The notes below the pieces were generated by a model. That model ran no database searches and had not been told where the DNA came from. It saw only the letters and a list, made by a program, of their open reading frames with translations. DNA of 64,000 nt from Iodobacter sp. (GTDB lineage: Bacteria > Pseudomonadota > Gammaproteobacteria > Burkholderiales > Chitinibacteraceae), in contig NZ_JANXSO010000126.1 of assembly GCF_025352645.1 (NCBI RefSeq), forward strand, positions 1 through 64,000, in the 5' to 3' direction. Below are positions 29,618 to 38,896 of the stretch, piece after piece. How positions within the stretch are numbered: position 1 is the first letter of the stretch; every line of letters begins with the position of its first letter. The position numbers and the translations under genes are program-made.

Positions 29618-31645
29618 TCAACTACTTTCTAAAATCGTCACACTTCTTGCTGCCACGCGGCAATCGTGAGGATTGATTTCTGATTCGGCATCCCCCGTGC
29701 TGGCAAGTCTCAGGCTCCACATCCCTGCGGGCAAGCGAAAATGCACTTGGTGAGCAGATGCATTAAGCATGATGAGCAAACGCCCCCCCAACTGGACCAT
29801 CATCGCCCGCCCGCCTGCATCCTGCCAGTCGTGTGAATGCAGCGGTGCGCCAGAGGGATTGAGCCACTCCACATCGGCCCTACCCCATTCATCATGGATG
29901 CCCGTCCACCAGCGGCCAGAGATCAGCACCGCACAGGATTTACGAATCGCAATCAGCTCGCCCACGTAATCTGCAAGGCCAGGCTCGGCGGCTTCCCAAT
30001 TCAGCCAATTAATTTCATTATCTTGGCAATAGGCATTGTTATTGCCCTGCTGAGTATGCCCCAGCTCATCTCCGGCCAAAAACATCGGCGTACCTTGCGC
30101 CAGCAAAACGGTTGCTAGCATAGCTTTCATACAGCGTAATCGCAAGATATTAACCCCAGCATCACGGCTAGGCCCTTCTTCGCCGCAATTCCAGCTGAGG
30201 TTATGGTTATGCCCATCCCGATTGTGTTCTTTATTCGCCTGATTATGCTTATGATTATACGAAACCATGTCACGCAGATTAAAACCATCGTGTGCACAAA
30301 TAAAATTCACCACCGAAACCGGCCGCCGCCCCTGCCGATGGAATGAATCGCTGGATGCCGCAAAGCGCTGGGCAAATAGTGCTCGGTGTACGCCATCATG
30401 CAGCCAGAATTTACGCATCACATCGCGAAACTGATCCGACCACTCTACCCAGCCATTGGGAAAATGCCCCAGTTGATAGCCACCATTGCCAATATCCCAA
30501 GGCTCGGCAATCAGTTTTACACCGGATAATAGTGGGTCTTGCTGAATGGCAATAAAGAACGGCGCTTGGGCGCTAAAATGATGATCAACCCGCCCTAGAA
30601 TGGGGGCTAAATCAAATCTAAAACCATCCACATGACATTGACTTACCCAATAGCGCAGGCTATCCATCACCATTTGCAATACGCGAGGGTGGCTTAAATT
30701 AAGTACATTGCCGCAGCCTGTCCAATTTTCATATTGATCTAATTGGCCGGTTCTTAATACATAGTAATTAGCGTTATCTATGCCACGCCAAGATAAAGTG
30801 GGGCCCATATCGCTGGATTCGGCGGTGTGGTTAAATACCACATCGAGTAAGACTTCAATGCCAACACTGTGGAGTGACTTAACCATATCTCTGAATTCAG
30901 ATAATGGCGTCGTGCCTTCCCGCCCCGACCAATAATGTGTTTCCGGTGCAAAAAATCCTAGGCTGTTATAGCCCCAGTAATTACTTAATCCTTGCCTTAA
31001 TAAATGTGATTCATCAATAAAGAAATGCACCGGCAATAATTCAATAGCAGTAATGCCTAGCTTTTGTAAATGCGCCAATACCGCAGGATGAGCCAGCCCT
31101 GCATAGCTACCCCGAATATCCTCTGGCACATCAGGGTGCAGCATGGTCATGCCGCGCACATGCGCCTCGTAAACCACCGTTTCTACCCAAGGAATACGCG
31201 GCGCTTTTTCACTGCCCCAGTCATAAGGCTCGGCAACCACCTTGGCTTTTAGCGCAATCGCCGCATTATCGATTGGGTCTGGCAAACTAGGTTGGTCTTC
31301 TTGATAGCCAAAGCTGCGCGAATCATTAGCAAACTCACCCACAATGGCACGGGCGTATGGGTCTAGCAATACTTTATGGGGATTAAAACGGTGGCCCTGC
31401 TGCGGTGCGTAAGGCCCATGCACGCGGTAGCCATACACTAGCCCCGTTGGTGCATCCGGCAGATAGCCGTGCCAGATACTGTTGCTGCATTCGCTTAGCT
31501 CAAAACGCGCCGCCTCATTAATGCCCGAGGCATCAAACAGGCACAACTCAACACGCGTGGCATGCTCTGAAAACAAAGCAAAATTAACACCATCACCATC
31601 AAAGGTTGCCCCCAGCGGATACGGCGTTCCTTCTTCCAGCTTCAT
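29618..31645 (-). CDS. glgX: glycogen debranching enzyme
   Basis: This 675-residue GH13 isoamylase-type enzyme removes short alpha-1,6 branches left by phosphorylase. An N-terminal CBM48 (residues 8-90: YPLGATFDGDGVNFALFSEH) precedes the barrel. Conserved regions are LLDVVFNHTAE, VDGFRFDLAPILGR with the nucleophile Asp (about 338), LIAEPWDIGNGGYQLG with the acid Glu (about 378) and FICAHDGFNLRDMVSYNHKH. The YGYRVHGPY and FNPHKVLLDPYARAI regions are typical of GlgX. AGGGGT lies upstream of the ATG. Confidence 0.95.
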   Translation of the reverse strand: MKLEEGTPYPLGATFDGDGVNFALFSEHATRVELCLFDASGINEAARFELSECSNSIWHGYLPDAPTGLVYGYRVHGPYAPQQGHRFNPHKVLLDPYARAIVGEFANDSRSFGYQEDQPSLPDPIDNAAIALKAKVVAEPYDWGSEKAPRIPWVETVVYEAHVRGMTMLHPDVPEDIRGSYAGLAHPAVLAHLQKLGITAIELLPVHFFIDESHLLRQGLSNYWGYNSLGFFAPETHYWSGREGTTPLSEFRDMVKSLHSVGIEVLLDVVFNHTAESSDMGPTLSWRGIDNANYYVLRTGQLDQYENWTGCGNVLNLSHPRVLQMVMDSLRYWVSQCHVDGFRFDLAPILGRVDHHFSAQAPFFIAIQQDPLLSGVKLIAEPWDIGNGGYQLGHFPNGWVEWSDQFRDVMRKFWLHDGVHRALFAQRFAASSDSFHRQGRRPVSVVNFICAHDGFNLRDMVSYNHKHNQANKEHNRDGHNHNLSWNCGEEGPSRDAGVNILRLRCMKAMLATVLLAQGTPMFLAGDELGHTQQGNNNAYCQDNEINWLNWEAAEPGLADYVGELIAIRKSCAVLISGRWWTGIHDEWGRADVEWLNPSGAPLHSHDWQDAGGRAMMVQLGGRLLIMLNASAHQVHFRLPAGMWSLRLASTGDAESEINPHDCRVAARSVTILESS

Positions 31646-31835
31646 AGCGTGTGACCCCTGTTTAATCTTGCAATTTTCTAATTAGCAGCAGAGCTTTATT
31701 AAGTAGAACTCAAAATCTTGAACCACAGAGAACACAGAGCAAACGGGGCAACACGACGTTTTTCATCTACATGAAAAAGTTTTATAAACACATAAGTACT
31801 GAATCATTCGTTTTCAATACAGCCTAAAATCAGCA

Positions 31836-31906
31836 TCGTCATTCCCGCGCAGGCGGGAATCCAGCTACGCTGCTGGATCCCCGACAAAAACATTCGGGGA
31901 TGACGC
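31836..31906 (+). repeat. dRS3-like composite repeat
   Basis: The core ATTCCCGCGCAGGCGGGAAT (31841-31860) is identical in form to the 20-bp Neisseria dRS3 repeat. It is followed by CCAGCTACGCTGCTGG, then ATCCCCGACA and TTCGGGGAT as a further inverted pair. A diverged copy lies at 20466-20520. Confidence 0.8.
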
Positions 31907-31946
31907 TTGTTGAATCTGTTTAAAAATCATGAAAACTTGTTAAGTA

Positions 31947-32044
31947 GATAGGCAAAAGTTTTCTTGCATCGTTGTCTTGCCTTGTCGTACTAACTGTACT
32001 GCCTGCGGCTTCGACGCCTTGCCATAAAACTTTTGCACAAGTAC
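31947..32044. repeat. large imperfect palindrome with GTAC core
   Basis: Outer arms GCAAAAGTTTT (31952-31962) and AAAACTTTTGC (32027-32037) enclose GTAC-taact-GTAC (31986-31998) and a GCTTCGACGCCTTGCC block. A similar layout, with a CGTTTAC/GTAAACG core and GCGCCTTGCC, occurs after iscS at 37060-37125. Confidence 0.6.
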
Positions 32045-32152
32045 TTATTCGCTACTTACTCGGCTAAAAAATTAAAGCCTTCTCTGTGAAACTCTGTGCT
32101 CTTCGTGTTCTCTGTAGTTCAAGGTATGGCACTCTTAATTAACTATTTATTT

Positions 32153-34324
32153 TTATTCACCCAGCCACTTTAAATATAGGGTTGCTAATGGCGGAATGGT
32201 AATAGATATGGATTGGGGATATTGATGGCTGACAATGGCATCTGTTTGACATTCGCCATTCCCCACATTGCTGCCCTGATAATAAGTTGAATCAGTATTG
32301 ATGATTTCAATATAGCGCCCCGCCAGCGGAACGCCTGTGCGATATGCGTGGCGCACTTCTGGGGTGAAATTACTGATGACCAATACAAAATCATTTGAGT
32401 CCGCTGCATGGCGGGTAAAAACAAACACCGAATTCAGCGCGTCATCGCCAACAATCCACTTAAAGCCACTCGGGCTAGCATCCATTTCATATAAAGCGGG
32501 CTGGCTCTGATAGTTATGATTTAAATCGCGCACCAACGCTTGCACCCCGCGATGCCAAGCAGATTCTAATAAATGCCAGTCCAAACTATGCTGATGCGAC
32601 CATTCCCTTATTTGCGCCCATTCTGAGCCCATAAATAATAATTTTTTGCCAGGATGCGCCCACATAAAGGCGTAATAGGCGCGCAAGCTAGCAAACTGCT
32701 GCCAAGTATCACCATGCATTCGGCTCAGTATCGAGCCCTTACCGTGCACCACTTCATCATGCGATAGCGGCAATACAAACTGCTCGTCAAAGGCATACAT
32801 CAGGCTAAAGGTCATCTGATTATGGTGATGCTGACGATAAATCGGGTCGAGATGCATATAGCCAAGGCTATCGTGCATCCAGCCCATATTCCATTTGTAG
32901 TTAAAGCCTAATCCACCTTGCTTGGCCGCCCGCGTCACGCCAGGAAAAGAGGTAGATTCCTCGGCAAACGTCACCGCATGCGGGCATTCACTGGCCAGAA
33001 CCTCGCTCATTTCTCGCAAGAACGCGATCGCCTGAAGGTTTTCTCTGCCACCAAACTCATTAGGCAACCACTGCCCCGCTGGGCGTGAATAATCGCGGTA
33101 AAGCATGGAGGCCACCGCATCTACCCGCAGCCCATCCACCCCAAAGCGCTCTATCCAATAGAGGGCATTGCCGATTAAATAGTTTTTAACTTCATTGCGC
33201 CCATAGTTATAAATCAGCGTTTTCCAATCATGATGAAAGCCTTCACGCGGATCGCTGTGCTCAAACAAGGGCGTGCCATCAAATAGCGCTAAACCAAAGC
33301 TATCACTCGGAAAATGCCCTGGCACCCAATCAAGCAGCACCCCCAGATCCATGGCATGCGCGGCCTGCACAAAATAGCTAAAGTCTGCCGCCGTGCCAAA
33401 ACGTGCCGTCGGCGCATAAAGGCCCAGCGGTTGATACCCCCATGAGCCGTCAAAAGGAAACTCACTAATCGGCAACAGCTCTAGATGGGTAAAGCCCAGA
33501 TCTTTTACATAGGGCAGCAGCTGCGCGGCCAACTCATGCCAGTTTAAGCAGCGTTGATCCTCTTCTGGTACACAGCGCCAAGAAGCCAAATGCACTTCAT
33601 AAATAGCGATGGGTGCGTTATTCATGGCCTCGCGGCCCGTAAATTCCGCCACTTTGTTAGGGCAACGGGCCACCACAGACGCCGTACCGGGGCGCAGCTC
33701 AGCGGCAAAGGCGTAAGGATCGGCTTTTAGATTACGCCCACCATCCATGCTCAGAATTTCAAATTTATAACGAGCGCCCAGTGGCACAGCAGGCAAAAAA
33801 ATCTCCCATACCCCGCACTCTTGACGTAGACGCATGCCGTGGCGGCGGCCATCCCAGCCGTTAAAATCGCCCACCACGGCCACCCGCTGGGCATTCGGCG
33901 CCCAAACGGCAAAAGCCACGCCATCAATACCGTCGATTTGCTGCGGATGCGCGCCCAGCTTTTCAAACGGACGATGATGCGTGCCCTCCGCCAGCAGCCA
34001 TACATCCATTTCGCCCAAGATAGGCGCAAAACGATAGGGATCATCCAGCAGCACCTCCTGCTCGCCCCAACTCACGGCCAGCTGGTAAGTAAATGGCTTT
34101 TTGCGCCGAGGGATGGTTCCGGCAAACAAGCCGCGAGCATCAATCATGGTTAAGGCCGCTAGGCGGCGGCCCGAAGCCTGCTCTATCACTACACAAGCGG
34201 TGGCATCGGGCAAAAAAGCCCTCACACTGAGTGCGCCATCTGCGTGCATTCCTAGCACCGCAAAAGAATTGCCATAGCAAGCGGTGCAAATGGCTTCAAT
34301 TATCCCGATATCTGGCAAGTTCAT
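32153..34324 (-). CDS. glgB: 1,4-alpha-glucan branching enzyme
   Basis: This 723-residue GH13 enzyme forms alpha-1,6 branches in glycogen. An N-terminal GlgB N domain (about 1-105) precedes CBM48 (about 115-210, with [20 protein letters not shown]). The catalytic barrel follows, with [46 protein letters not shown] (nucleophile Asp near 401), [12 protein letters not shown] (Glu near 455), and [14 protein letters not shown]. The ATG at 34324 has AGG seven bases upstream; an in-frame TTG at 34348 is unlikely. First gene of the minus-strand glg series, divergent from cysE. Confidence 0.96.
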   Translation of the reverse strand: MNLPDIGIIEAICTACYGNSFAVLGMHADGALSVRAFLPDATACVVIEQASGRRLAALTMIDARGLFAGTIPRRKKPFTYQLAVSWGEQEVLLDDPYRFAPILGEMDVWLLAEGTHHRPFEKLGAHPQQIDGIDGVAFAVWAPNAQRVAVVGDFNGWDGRRHGMRLRQECGVWEIFLPAVPLGARYKFEILSMDGGRNLKADPYAFAAELRPGTASVVARCPNKVAEFTGREAMNNAPIAIYEVHLASWRCVPEEDQRCLNWHELAAQLLPYVKDLGFTHLELLPISEFPFDGSWGYQPLGLYAPTARFGTAADFSYFVQAAHAMDLGVLLDWVPGHFPSDSFGLALFDGTPLFEHSDPREGFHHDWKTLIYNYGRNEVKNYLIGNALYWIERFGVDGLRVDAVASMLYRDYSRPAGQWLPNEFGGRENLQAIAFLREMSEVLASECPHAVTFAEESTSFPGVTRAAKQGGLGFNYKWNMGWMHDSLGYMHLDPIYRQHHHNQMTFSLMYAFDEQFVLPLSHDEVVHGKGSILSRMHGDTWQQFASLRAYYAFMWAHPGKKLLFMGSEWAQIREWSHQHSLDWHLLESAWHRGVQALVRDLNHNYQSQPALYEMDASPSGFKWIVGDDALNSVFVFTRHAADSNDFVLVISNFTPEVRHAYRTGVPLAGRYIEIINTDSTYYQGSNVGNGECQTDAIVSHQYPQSISITIPPLATLYLKWLGE

Positions 34325-34493
34325 GGGGGCCTGCTTATTTAAATACAACGTATTTATAAAATACTTTCATTAAAAATAAGCCACTGCTTGCGGTTTCGCT
34401 GTTTTTTGTCAAGCTTAGCCACGGATGTAAGCATTCCCCTTCTGCCGCAAAGTCGAGTAAAATACTCAACTTTGCTAACTTAGCTGCCCTCCT

Positions 34494-35243
34494 ATGCTTG
34501 CTCGTCTGCGTGAAAATATCGCTGTGGTCTTCGACCGCGACCCTGCCGCCCGAAACATCTGGGAAGTGGTCTGCTGTTACCCGGGTTTTCATGCACTCTC
34601 CCTGCATTTGGTGGCCAATGGCCTGTGGCGGCGTGATTGCAAGCTACTTGCTCGCATGGTTTCGCACTTTTCGCGTTTTATTACCGGCATCGAAATCCAC
34701 CCTGGCGCAACCATAGGCCGCCGTGTATTTATCGATCATGGCATGGGCATTGTGATTGGTGAAACAGCGGAGATTGGCGACGATTGCACGCTTTACCACG
34801 GCGTAACGCTGGGCGGCACGTCTTGGAATAAAGGCAAGCGCCACCCTACTTTAGAGCGCGGGGTGATTGTTGGGGCAGGGGCAAAAATACTTGGCCCGAT
34901 AACCGTGCATGAAGGCGGCAAGGTCGGCTCTAATGCGGTGCTGGTTAAAGACGTGCCTGCCAACGCCACCGCGGTAGGCATCCCCGCCAGAATCATTGAG
35001 GAAGTGGATAAAACCCGCAAGGCCAAGGCTGAGCAAATGGGCTTTTCTGCCTATGGCATTTCTGCCGACATGAACGATCCTATCGTCAAAGCCATTCACG
35101 GCATGCTCGATCACTCTGTAACCACAGATAAGCGCATCGAAGCTATTCTTGCCAAGCTTGAACAGCTGGGTATGAACTGCGATCTAGAGCGCGCCAGTGG
35201 TGATCAATTTGACCCTAATTATTTAAACCGGATTGTGGATTAG
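34494..35243 (+). CDS. cysE: serine O-acetyltransferase
   Basis: This 249-residue enzyme acetylates serine with acetyl-CoA, the first step of cysteine synthesis. It has the left-handed beta-helix hexapeptide repeats ([39 protein letters not shown]) and the [13 protein letters not shown] loop. The short N-terminus marks it as the EpsC/NifP-like type. A second segment up to about residue 240 could hold the tail that binds CysK. It lies 95 bases before iscR; cysE-isc linkage is common in Gram-negatives and fits because cysteine is the IscS sulfur donor. No strong ribosome site is seen. Confidence 0.93.
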   Translation: MLARLRENIAVVFDRDPAARNIWEVVCCYPGFHALSLHLVANGLWRRDCKLLARMVSHFSRFITGIEIHPGATIGRRVFIDHGMGIVIGETAEIGDDCTLYHGVTLGGTSWNKGKRHPTLERGVIVGAGAKILGPITVHEGGKVGSNAVLVKDVPANATAVGIPARIIEEVDKTRKAKAEQMGFSAYGISADMNDPIVKAIHGMLDHSVTTDKRIEAILAKLEQLGMNCDLERASGDQFDPNYLNRIVD

Positions 35244-35282
35244 GCTTTCTGCAGAGGGCGCGTGTCGTGCCCCTACCTCATA

Positions 35283-35315
35283 ATACTTGACTAAATCACT
35301 CTGGTATTTTACGAT
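35283..35315 (+). promoter_or_regulatory. isc promoter with IscR type 1 site
   Basis: Bases 35283-35307 fit the 25-bp type 1 IscR consensus (ATASYYGACT RWWWY AGTCRRSTAT) at 23 of 25 positions: ATACTTGACT, then AAATC, then ACTCTGGTAT. It overlaps a good promoter, TTGACT (35287-35292), a 17-base spacer and TACGAT (35310-35315). So [2Fe-2S]-IscR probably represses its own operon here. Confidence 0.85.
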
Positions 35316-35338
35316 TGGGCTGTAATGAGAGGAAAATC

Positions 35339-35824
35339 ATGCGACTGACCACTAAAGGCCGTTTTGCTGTAACGGCAATGCTAGACCTTGCACTGCGAGA
35401 ATCCGCAGGGCCAGTAACGCTATCGGGCATTAGCGATCGCCAGCATATTTCGCTGTCTTATTTAGAGCAGCTATTTGGCAAGCTACGCCGTCGTGAGCTG
35501 GTAGACAGCGTGCGCGGGCCAGGCGGCGGCTATTGCTTAGCCAAAAACGCCAGCCTGATTACGGTGGCAGATATTATCTTAGCGGTGGACGAGCCACTAG
35601 ACGCCACCCAATGTGGCGGCAAAGAAAATTGCCATGATGAGGGTCGATGTATGACGCACGACCTCTGGGCAAGCCTCAACAGCACGATCTTTGACTACTT
35701 GGCCTCCATTACTTTGGCGCAATTAATAGACAAACATCAGACCAAGCAAAAACGCTGCACTGACAGCATTTTACTCGGCAGCATCAAGCCTTCTCGTATT
35801 GAATCTGGAGTCACCGCAAAATGA
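35339..35824 (+). CDS. iscR: Fe-S cluster assembly regulator IscR
   Basis: This 161-residue Rrf2-family regulator has an N-terminal winged HTH ([39 protein letters not shown]). The three Cys ligands of its [2Fe-2S] cluster are in [13 protein letters not shown] (about 92-104), with a nearby His in MTHDLW. It senses Fe-S demand and represses the isc operon. The ATG at 35339 has AGAGG upstream; the longer frame from 35315 runs through the -10 region. It overlaps iscS by four bases (ATGA). Confidence 0.97.
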   Translation: MRLTTKGRFAVTAMLDLALRESAGPVTLSGISDRQHISLSYLEQLFGKLRRRELVDSVRGPGGGYCLAKNASLITVADIILAVDEPLDATQCGGKENCHDEGRCMTHDLWASLNSTIFDYLASITLAQLIDKHQTKQKRCTDSILLGSIKPSRIESGVTAK

Positions 35825-37035
35825 GCGCAAACAAACCTATCTATCTTGACTACTCTGCCACCACACCGGTTGATCCACGCGTTGCGGCCAAGATGATTCC
35901 CTGTTTAACCGAGCACTTCGGCAACCCAGCTTCACGCTCACACGCCTTTGGCTGGGAAGCAGAAGCTGCGGTAGAAGAAGCGCGTGAACAAATTGCCGCG
36001 CTGGTGAATTGCGATCCAAAAGAAATCGTCTGGACTTCCGGAGCAACCGAATCAAACAACTTAGCCCTAAAAGGTGCAGCGCACTTTTATCAGGCTAAGG
36101 GTAAGCATTTAATTACCGTAAAAACTGAACACAAAGCCATTCTGGACACCATGCGCGAGCTGGAACGCGAAGGCTTTGACGTCACTTATCTAGATGTAAA
36201 AGACGACGGCTTACTGGATTTAGACGTACTGAAAGCAGCGATTCGCCCAGATACCATTCTGATCTCAGTGATGTTTGTTAATAACGAAATCGGCGTGATT
36301 CAAGACATCCCTGTCATTGGCGAATTGTGCCGCGAAAAAGGCATTATTTTCCACGTAGATGCTGCGCAAGCTACCGGCAAAGTAGCGATTGATTTGGCAG
36401 TGCTTAAAGTTGATTTAATGAGCTTTTCTGCGCATAAAACTTACGGCCCTAAGGGCATCGGGGCGCTGTATGTACGCCGCAAACCACGGATTCGCTTAGA
36501 AGCACAGATGCACGGCGGTGGCCATGAAAGAGGGTTTCGCTCCGGCACGCTAGCGACCCACCAGATCGTGGGTATGGGTGAAGCGTTCCGCATTGCCAAA
36601 GAAGACATGGGCATCGAGCTGGAACGCATGCGTATGCTGCGTGATCGCCTGTGGGCAGGTTTATCTGATATCGAAGAAGTCCACCTTAACGGCGATATGG
36701 AGCAACGCGTTCCGCATAATCTGAACGTTAGCTTTAACTACGTTGAAGGTGAATCACTGGTGATGGCATTAAAAGAGCTGGCTGTATCTAGTGGCTCTGC
36801 GTGTACATCGGCGTCCCTTGAGCCGTCTTATGTATTACGCGCCCTTGGCCGCTCGGATGAGCTGGCTCACTCGTCGATCCGCTTTACCATCGGCCGCTTT
36901 AATACCGTGGAAGAGATCGACTTTGCGATTGCTTTAATTCGCAGCAAAATCGGCAAACTGCGCGAGCTGTCGCCGCTTTGGGATATGTACAAAGAGGGGA
37001 TCGATATCTCCACCATCGAATGGGCAGCCCACTAA
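35821..37035 (+). CDS. iscS: cysteine desulfurase IscS
   Basis: This 404-residue PLP enzyme takes sulfur from cysteine as a persulfide for Fe-S cluster building and tRNA thiolation. Motifs: [14 protein letters not shown] at the N-terminus, TSGATESNN (about 72-80), PLP-lysine in [12 protein letters not shown] (about 203-213) and the persulfide Cys in [17 protein letters not shown] (about 324-340). Length and C-terminus ([12 protein letters not shown]) match E. coli IscS. Confidence 0.97.
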   Translation: MSANKPIYLDYSATTPVDPRVAAKMIPCLTEHFGNPASRSHAFGWEAEAAVEEAREQIAALVNCDPKEIVWTSGATESNNLALKGAAHFYQAKGKHLITVKTEHKAILDTMRELEREGFDVTYLDVKDDGLLDLDVLKAAIRPDTILISVMFVNNEIGVIQDIPVIGELCREKGIIFHVDAAQATGKVAIDLAVLKVDLMSFSAHKTYGPKGIGALYVRRKPRIRLEAQMHGGGHERGFRSGTLATHQIVGMGEAFRIAKEDMGIELERMRMLRDRLWAGLSDIEEVHLNGDMEQRVPHNLNVSFNYVEGESLVMALKELAVSSGSACTSASLEPSYVLRALGRSDELAHSSIRFTIGRFNTVEEIDFAIALIRSKIGKLRELSPLWDMYKEGIDISTIEWAAH

Positions 37036-37059
37036 ATTTAGCGTGCCTCGCAGCCCTGT

Positions 37060-37125
37060 GCGGCGTTGCAAAGCCTCTCGTTTACACAAGTAAACGTCGT
37101 GACTTTGCGCCTTGCCCAGAACTGC
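37060..37125. repeat. palindromic element between iscS and iscU
   Basis: CGTTTACacaaGTAAACG (37079-37096) is a perfect 7-bp stem with a four-base loop. It is flanked by GGCGTTGCAAAG and CTTTGCGCCTTGCC, which extend the pairing imperfectly. It sits in the transcribed iscS-iscU spacer, where it could affect mRNA processing or relative expression. Confidence 0.7.
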
Positions 37126-37226
37126 GATCCACACTAAATGCAGCCTTATAGATAAGTTTAAAGCATGACGTAGGTTGGTTGGGTTACATACCTACGAACC
37201 ACAGAAACAGTAAAGAGGCACACAAA

Positions 37227-37607
37227 ATGGCATACAGCGAACAAGTTCTGGATCACTATGAAAACCCACGTAATGTTGGCGCATTTGAAAAAGGCGACGA
37301 CACTGTAGGTACTGGCATGGTGGGCGCTCCGGCCTGTGGCGACGTGATGAAGCTGCAAATCAAGGTAGGCGCAGACGGCATCATCGAAGATGCCAAGTTT
37401 AAAACCTACGGCTGTGGTTCGGCGATTGCATCGTCGTCCTTGGTTACCGAATGGGTAAAGGGCAAAACGCTAGAGCAAGCTTTAAGCATTAAAAATACGC
37501 ACATTGCTGAAGAGCTGGCACTGCCACCCGTAAAAATTCACTGCTCCATCTTGGCAGAAGACGCGATTAAAGCGGCAGTAGCAGATTACAAGACTAAGCA
37601 CGGTTAA
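37227..37607 (+). CDS. iscU: Fe-S scaffold protein IscU
   Basis: This 126-residue scaffold assembles [2Fe-2S] clusters using sulfur from IscS and passes them on with HscA/HscB. The three Cys ligands are in GAPACGDVMKL, TYGCGSAIAS and IHCSILAEDAI, with the HscA-recognised LPPVK motif (about 99-103). The ATG at 37227 gives the standard length and the start MAYSEQVLDHYENPRNVG; AGAGG precedes it. An upstream in-frame ATG at 37179 would add 16 non-homologous residues. Confidence 0.97.
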   Translation: MAYSEQVLDHYENPRNVGAFEKGDDTVGTGMVGAPACGDVMKLQIKVGADGIIEDAKFKTYGCGSAIASSSLVTEWVKGKTLEQALSIKNTHIAEELALPPVKIHCSILAEDAIKAAVADYKTKHG

Positions 37608-37661
37608 ATTGATCCAGGCTGGGTTTTAGCTCCATCCTATCAACTTAAAAATGAAACCAAT

Positions 37662-37700
37662 TTAGGGTGGGCAAAGGCTGTATATCTTGCCCACGCGGAT
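37662..37700. repeat. GTAGGGTGGGCAC-family repeat between iscU and iscA
   Basis: TTAGGGTGGGCAAAGGC (37662-37678) and TTGCCCACGCGGATG (37688-37702) are inverted (GTGGGCAA and TTGCCCAC). A second intra-operon repeat within isc. Confidence 0.65.
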
Positions 37701-37755
37701 GTACTAGGCAAATAAAATGCCCCTCCCCCACCCTAAAAATGCAACGAGACAAAAA

Positions 37756-38079
37756 ATGGCTCTGACATTAAGCGAAAGTGCAGCAACCCATATCTCTAAC
37801 TTTCTGGCAAAACGCGGCAAGGGCCTTGGCGTGCGCTTGGCAGTGAAGACTTCGGGCTGTTCCGGCATGGCGTATAAGCTTGAATTTGTCGACATTGCTA
37901 ACGAGACAGACTTAGCGTTTGAAAGCTTCGGGGTAAAAATATTTACCGACAGCAAATCCTTGGCCTACTTAGACGGCACCGAGCTGGATTTCACCAAAGA
38001 AGGCCTGAATGAAGGGTTTAAGTTTAATAACCCAAATGTGAAGAACGAATGTGGCTGTGGTGAGAGCTTTAACGTTTAA
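37756..38079 (+). CDS. iscA: Fe-S assembly A-type carrier IscA
   Basis: This 107-residue A-type carrier binds iron or Fe-S clusters and delivers them, notably to [4Fe-4S] proteins. The three conserved Cys are in [15 protein letters not shown] and in the C-terminal NECGCGESF. The ATG at 37756 gives the standard N-terminus [13 protein letters not shown]; the frame is open from 37717, in a repeat-like region, without family match. The gene order iscRSUA-hscBA-fdx-iscX is canonical. Confidence 0.95.
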   Translation: MALTLSESAATHISNFLAKRGKGLGVRLAVKTSGCSGMAYKLEFVDIANETDLAFESFGVKIFTDSKSLAYLDGTELDFTKEGLNEGFKFNNPNVKNECGCGESFNV

Positions 38080-38108
38080 GCACGAGATTCAAGCTATGCG
38101 AAAAAAAC

Positions 38109-38232
38109 CCAAACCTTAAACTGCAGAGAAAAAAGAGGACACGGAGTCTCACAAAGAAAACCATCTTTTAGATTCGTTCTCTAAGTTTTTTACGTTTTCT
38201 CTGTGTAACTCCGTGGCTCAAGATTTGGGTTT
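38109..38232. repeat. CTCTGTG-family inverted repeat before hscB
   Basis: AACCCAAACCTTAAACTGCA (38106-38125) and TCAAGATTTGGGTTT (38218-38232) are inverted, with ACACGGAGTCTCAC (38140-38153) facing GTGTAACTCCGTGG (38202-38215). The element ends 40 bases before the hscB start, so the reading frame open from 38213 runs through repeat DNA. Confidence 0.75.
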
Positions 38233-38272
38233 TAAAGCCGTATTTCACTCCCTTCCCCCCGCTAGAAACGCC

Positions 38273-38821
38273 ATGAACTTCGACTTTACTCAATTTGACT
38301 TTGCCCAAAGCCACTTCCAGCTTTTCAGCCTACCCGCTCAGTTTGCTCTGGATCAGCCCAAGCTAGATAGCCATTATCGGGCGCTGCTGGCCCAGTACCA
38401 TCCTGACCGCTTTGCCAGCGAAAGTGATGCGGTGCGCCGCATCAGTTTGCAAATTGCCACGCAAGTGAATGAAGCGTATCAGACCTTAAAATCACCGATT
38501 GCGCGTGGCCGCTATTTATTAAAGCTGGCAGGGGTAGATACTCAAGAAGAAAGCAATACCGCCATGCCCATCGATTTTTTAATGAATCAGATGGAGTGGC
38601 GCGAAGCTATTTCTGAAGCAAAATCCACACAAAATATTGATCGCCTCGAAAGCATAGGTCGCGAGCTAGCACTTGAAACCAGCGCGCTGGAGCAACATCT
38701 AGCCAGCTTACTTGATGAAACCCATGATTTAAGCACAGCCAGCGTGGCGGTGCGTAAATTACGCTTTATGGAAAAACTAGAGCAGGAAATTGGCGACGCG
38801 ATAGAAACATTGCTGTTTTGA
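38273..38821 (+). CDS. hscB: Fe-S co-chaperone HscB
   Basis: This 182-residue J-domain protein recruits IscU to HscA and stimulates its ATPase. The J-domain spans about residues 1-80 with the HPD motif in LAQYHPDRFAS (about 43-53), followed by a C-terminal helical bundle that binds IscU. The ATG at 38273 (MNFDFTQFDFAQSHFQLFSL) is preferred; the longer frame from 38213 would translate a repeat. No strong ribosome site is visible, as repeat insertion has displaced the upstream DNA. Confidence 0.94.
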   Translation: MNFDFTQFDFAQSHFQLFSLPAQFALDQPKLDSHYRALLAQYHPDRFASESDAVRRISLQIATQVNEAYQTLKSPIARGRYLLKLAGVDTQEESNTAMPIDFLMNQMEWREAISEAKSTQNIDRLESIGRELALETSALEQHLASLLDETHDLSTASVAVRKLRFMEKLEQEIGDAIETLLF

Positions 38822-38896
38822 CCGGCATAGGTACGGCATGCCGTGCCCCTACTTTGTTATAAAAAGCATCGCCCAACGCTCTCTTACGGATAAAAC

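Larger units (their letters stand above)
31718..32126. repeat. CTCTGTG-family repeat arms enclosing other repeats
   Basis: The left arm TTGAACCACAGAGAACACAG (31718-31737) is the inverse of the right arm TGTTCTCTGTAGTTCAAGGT (32107-32126). The right side has extra CTCTGTG units at 32082-32098. The 340 bases between them carry two unrelated palindromes. Confidence 0.75.
31646..32152. other. repeat-filled glgB-glgX spacer
   Basis: This 507-base gap contains no gene. It holds CTCTGTG-family arms at its two ends (31718-31740 and 32080-32126). Between them are a dRS3-like composite (31836-31906) and another palindrome (31947-32044). It reads as repeats nested in repeats inside a glycogen operon or between two transcription units. 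Confidence 0.7.
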
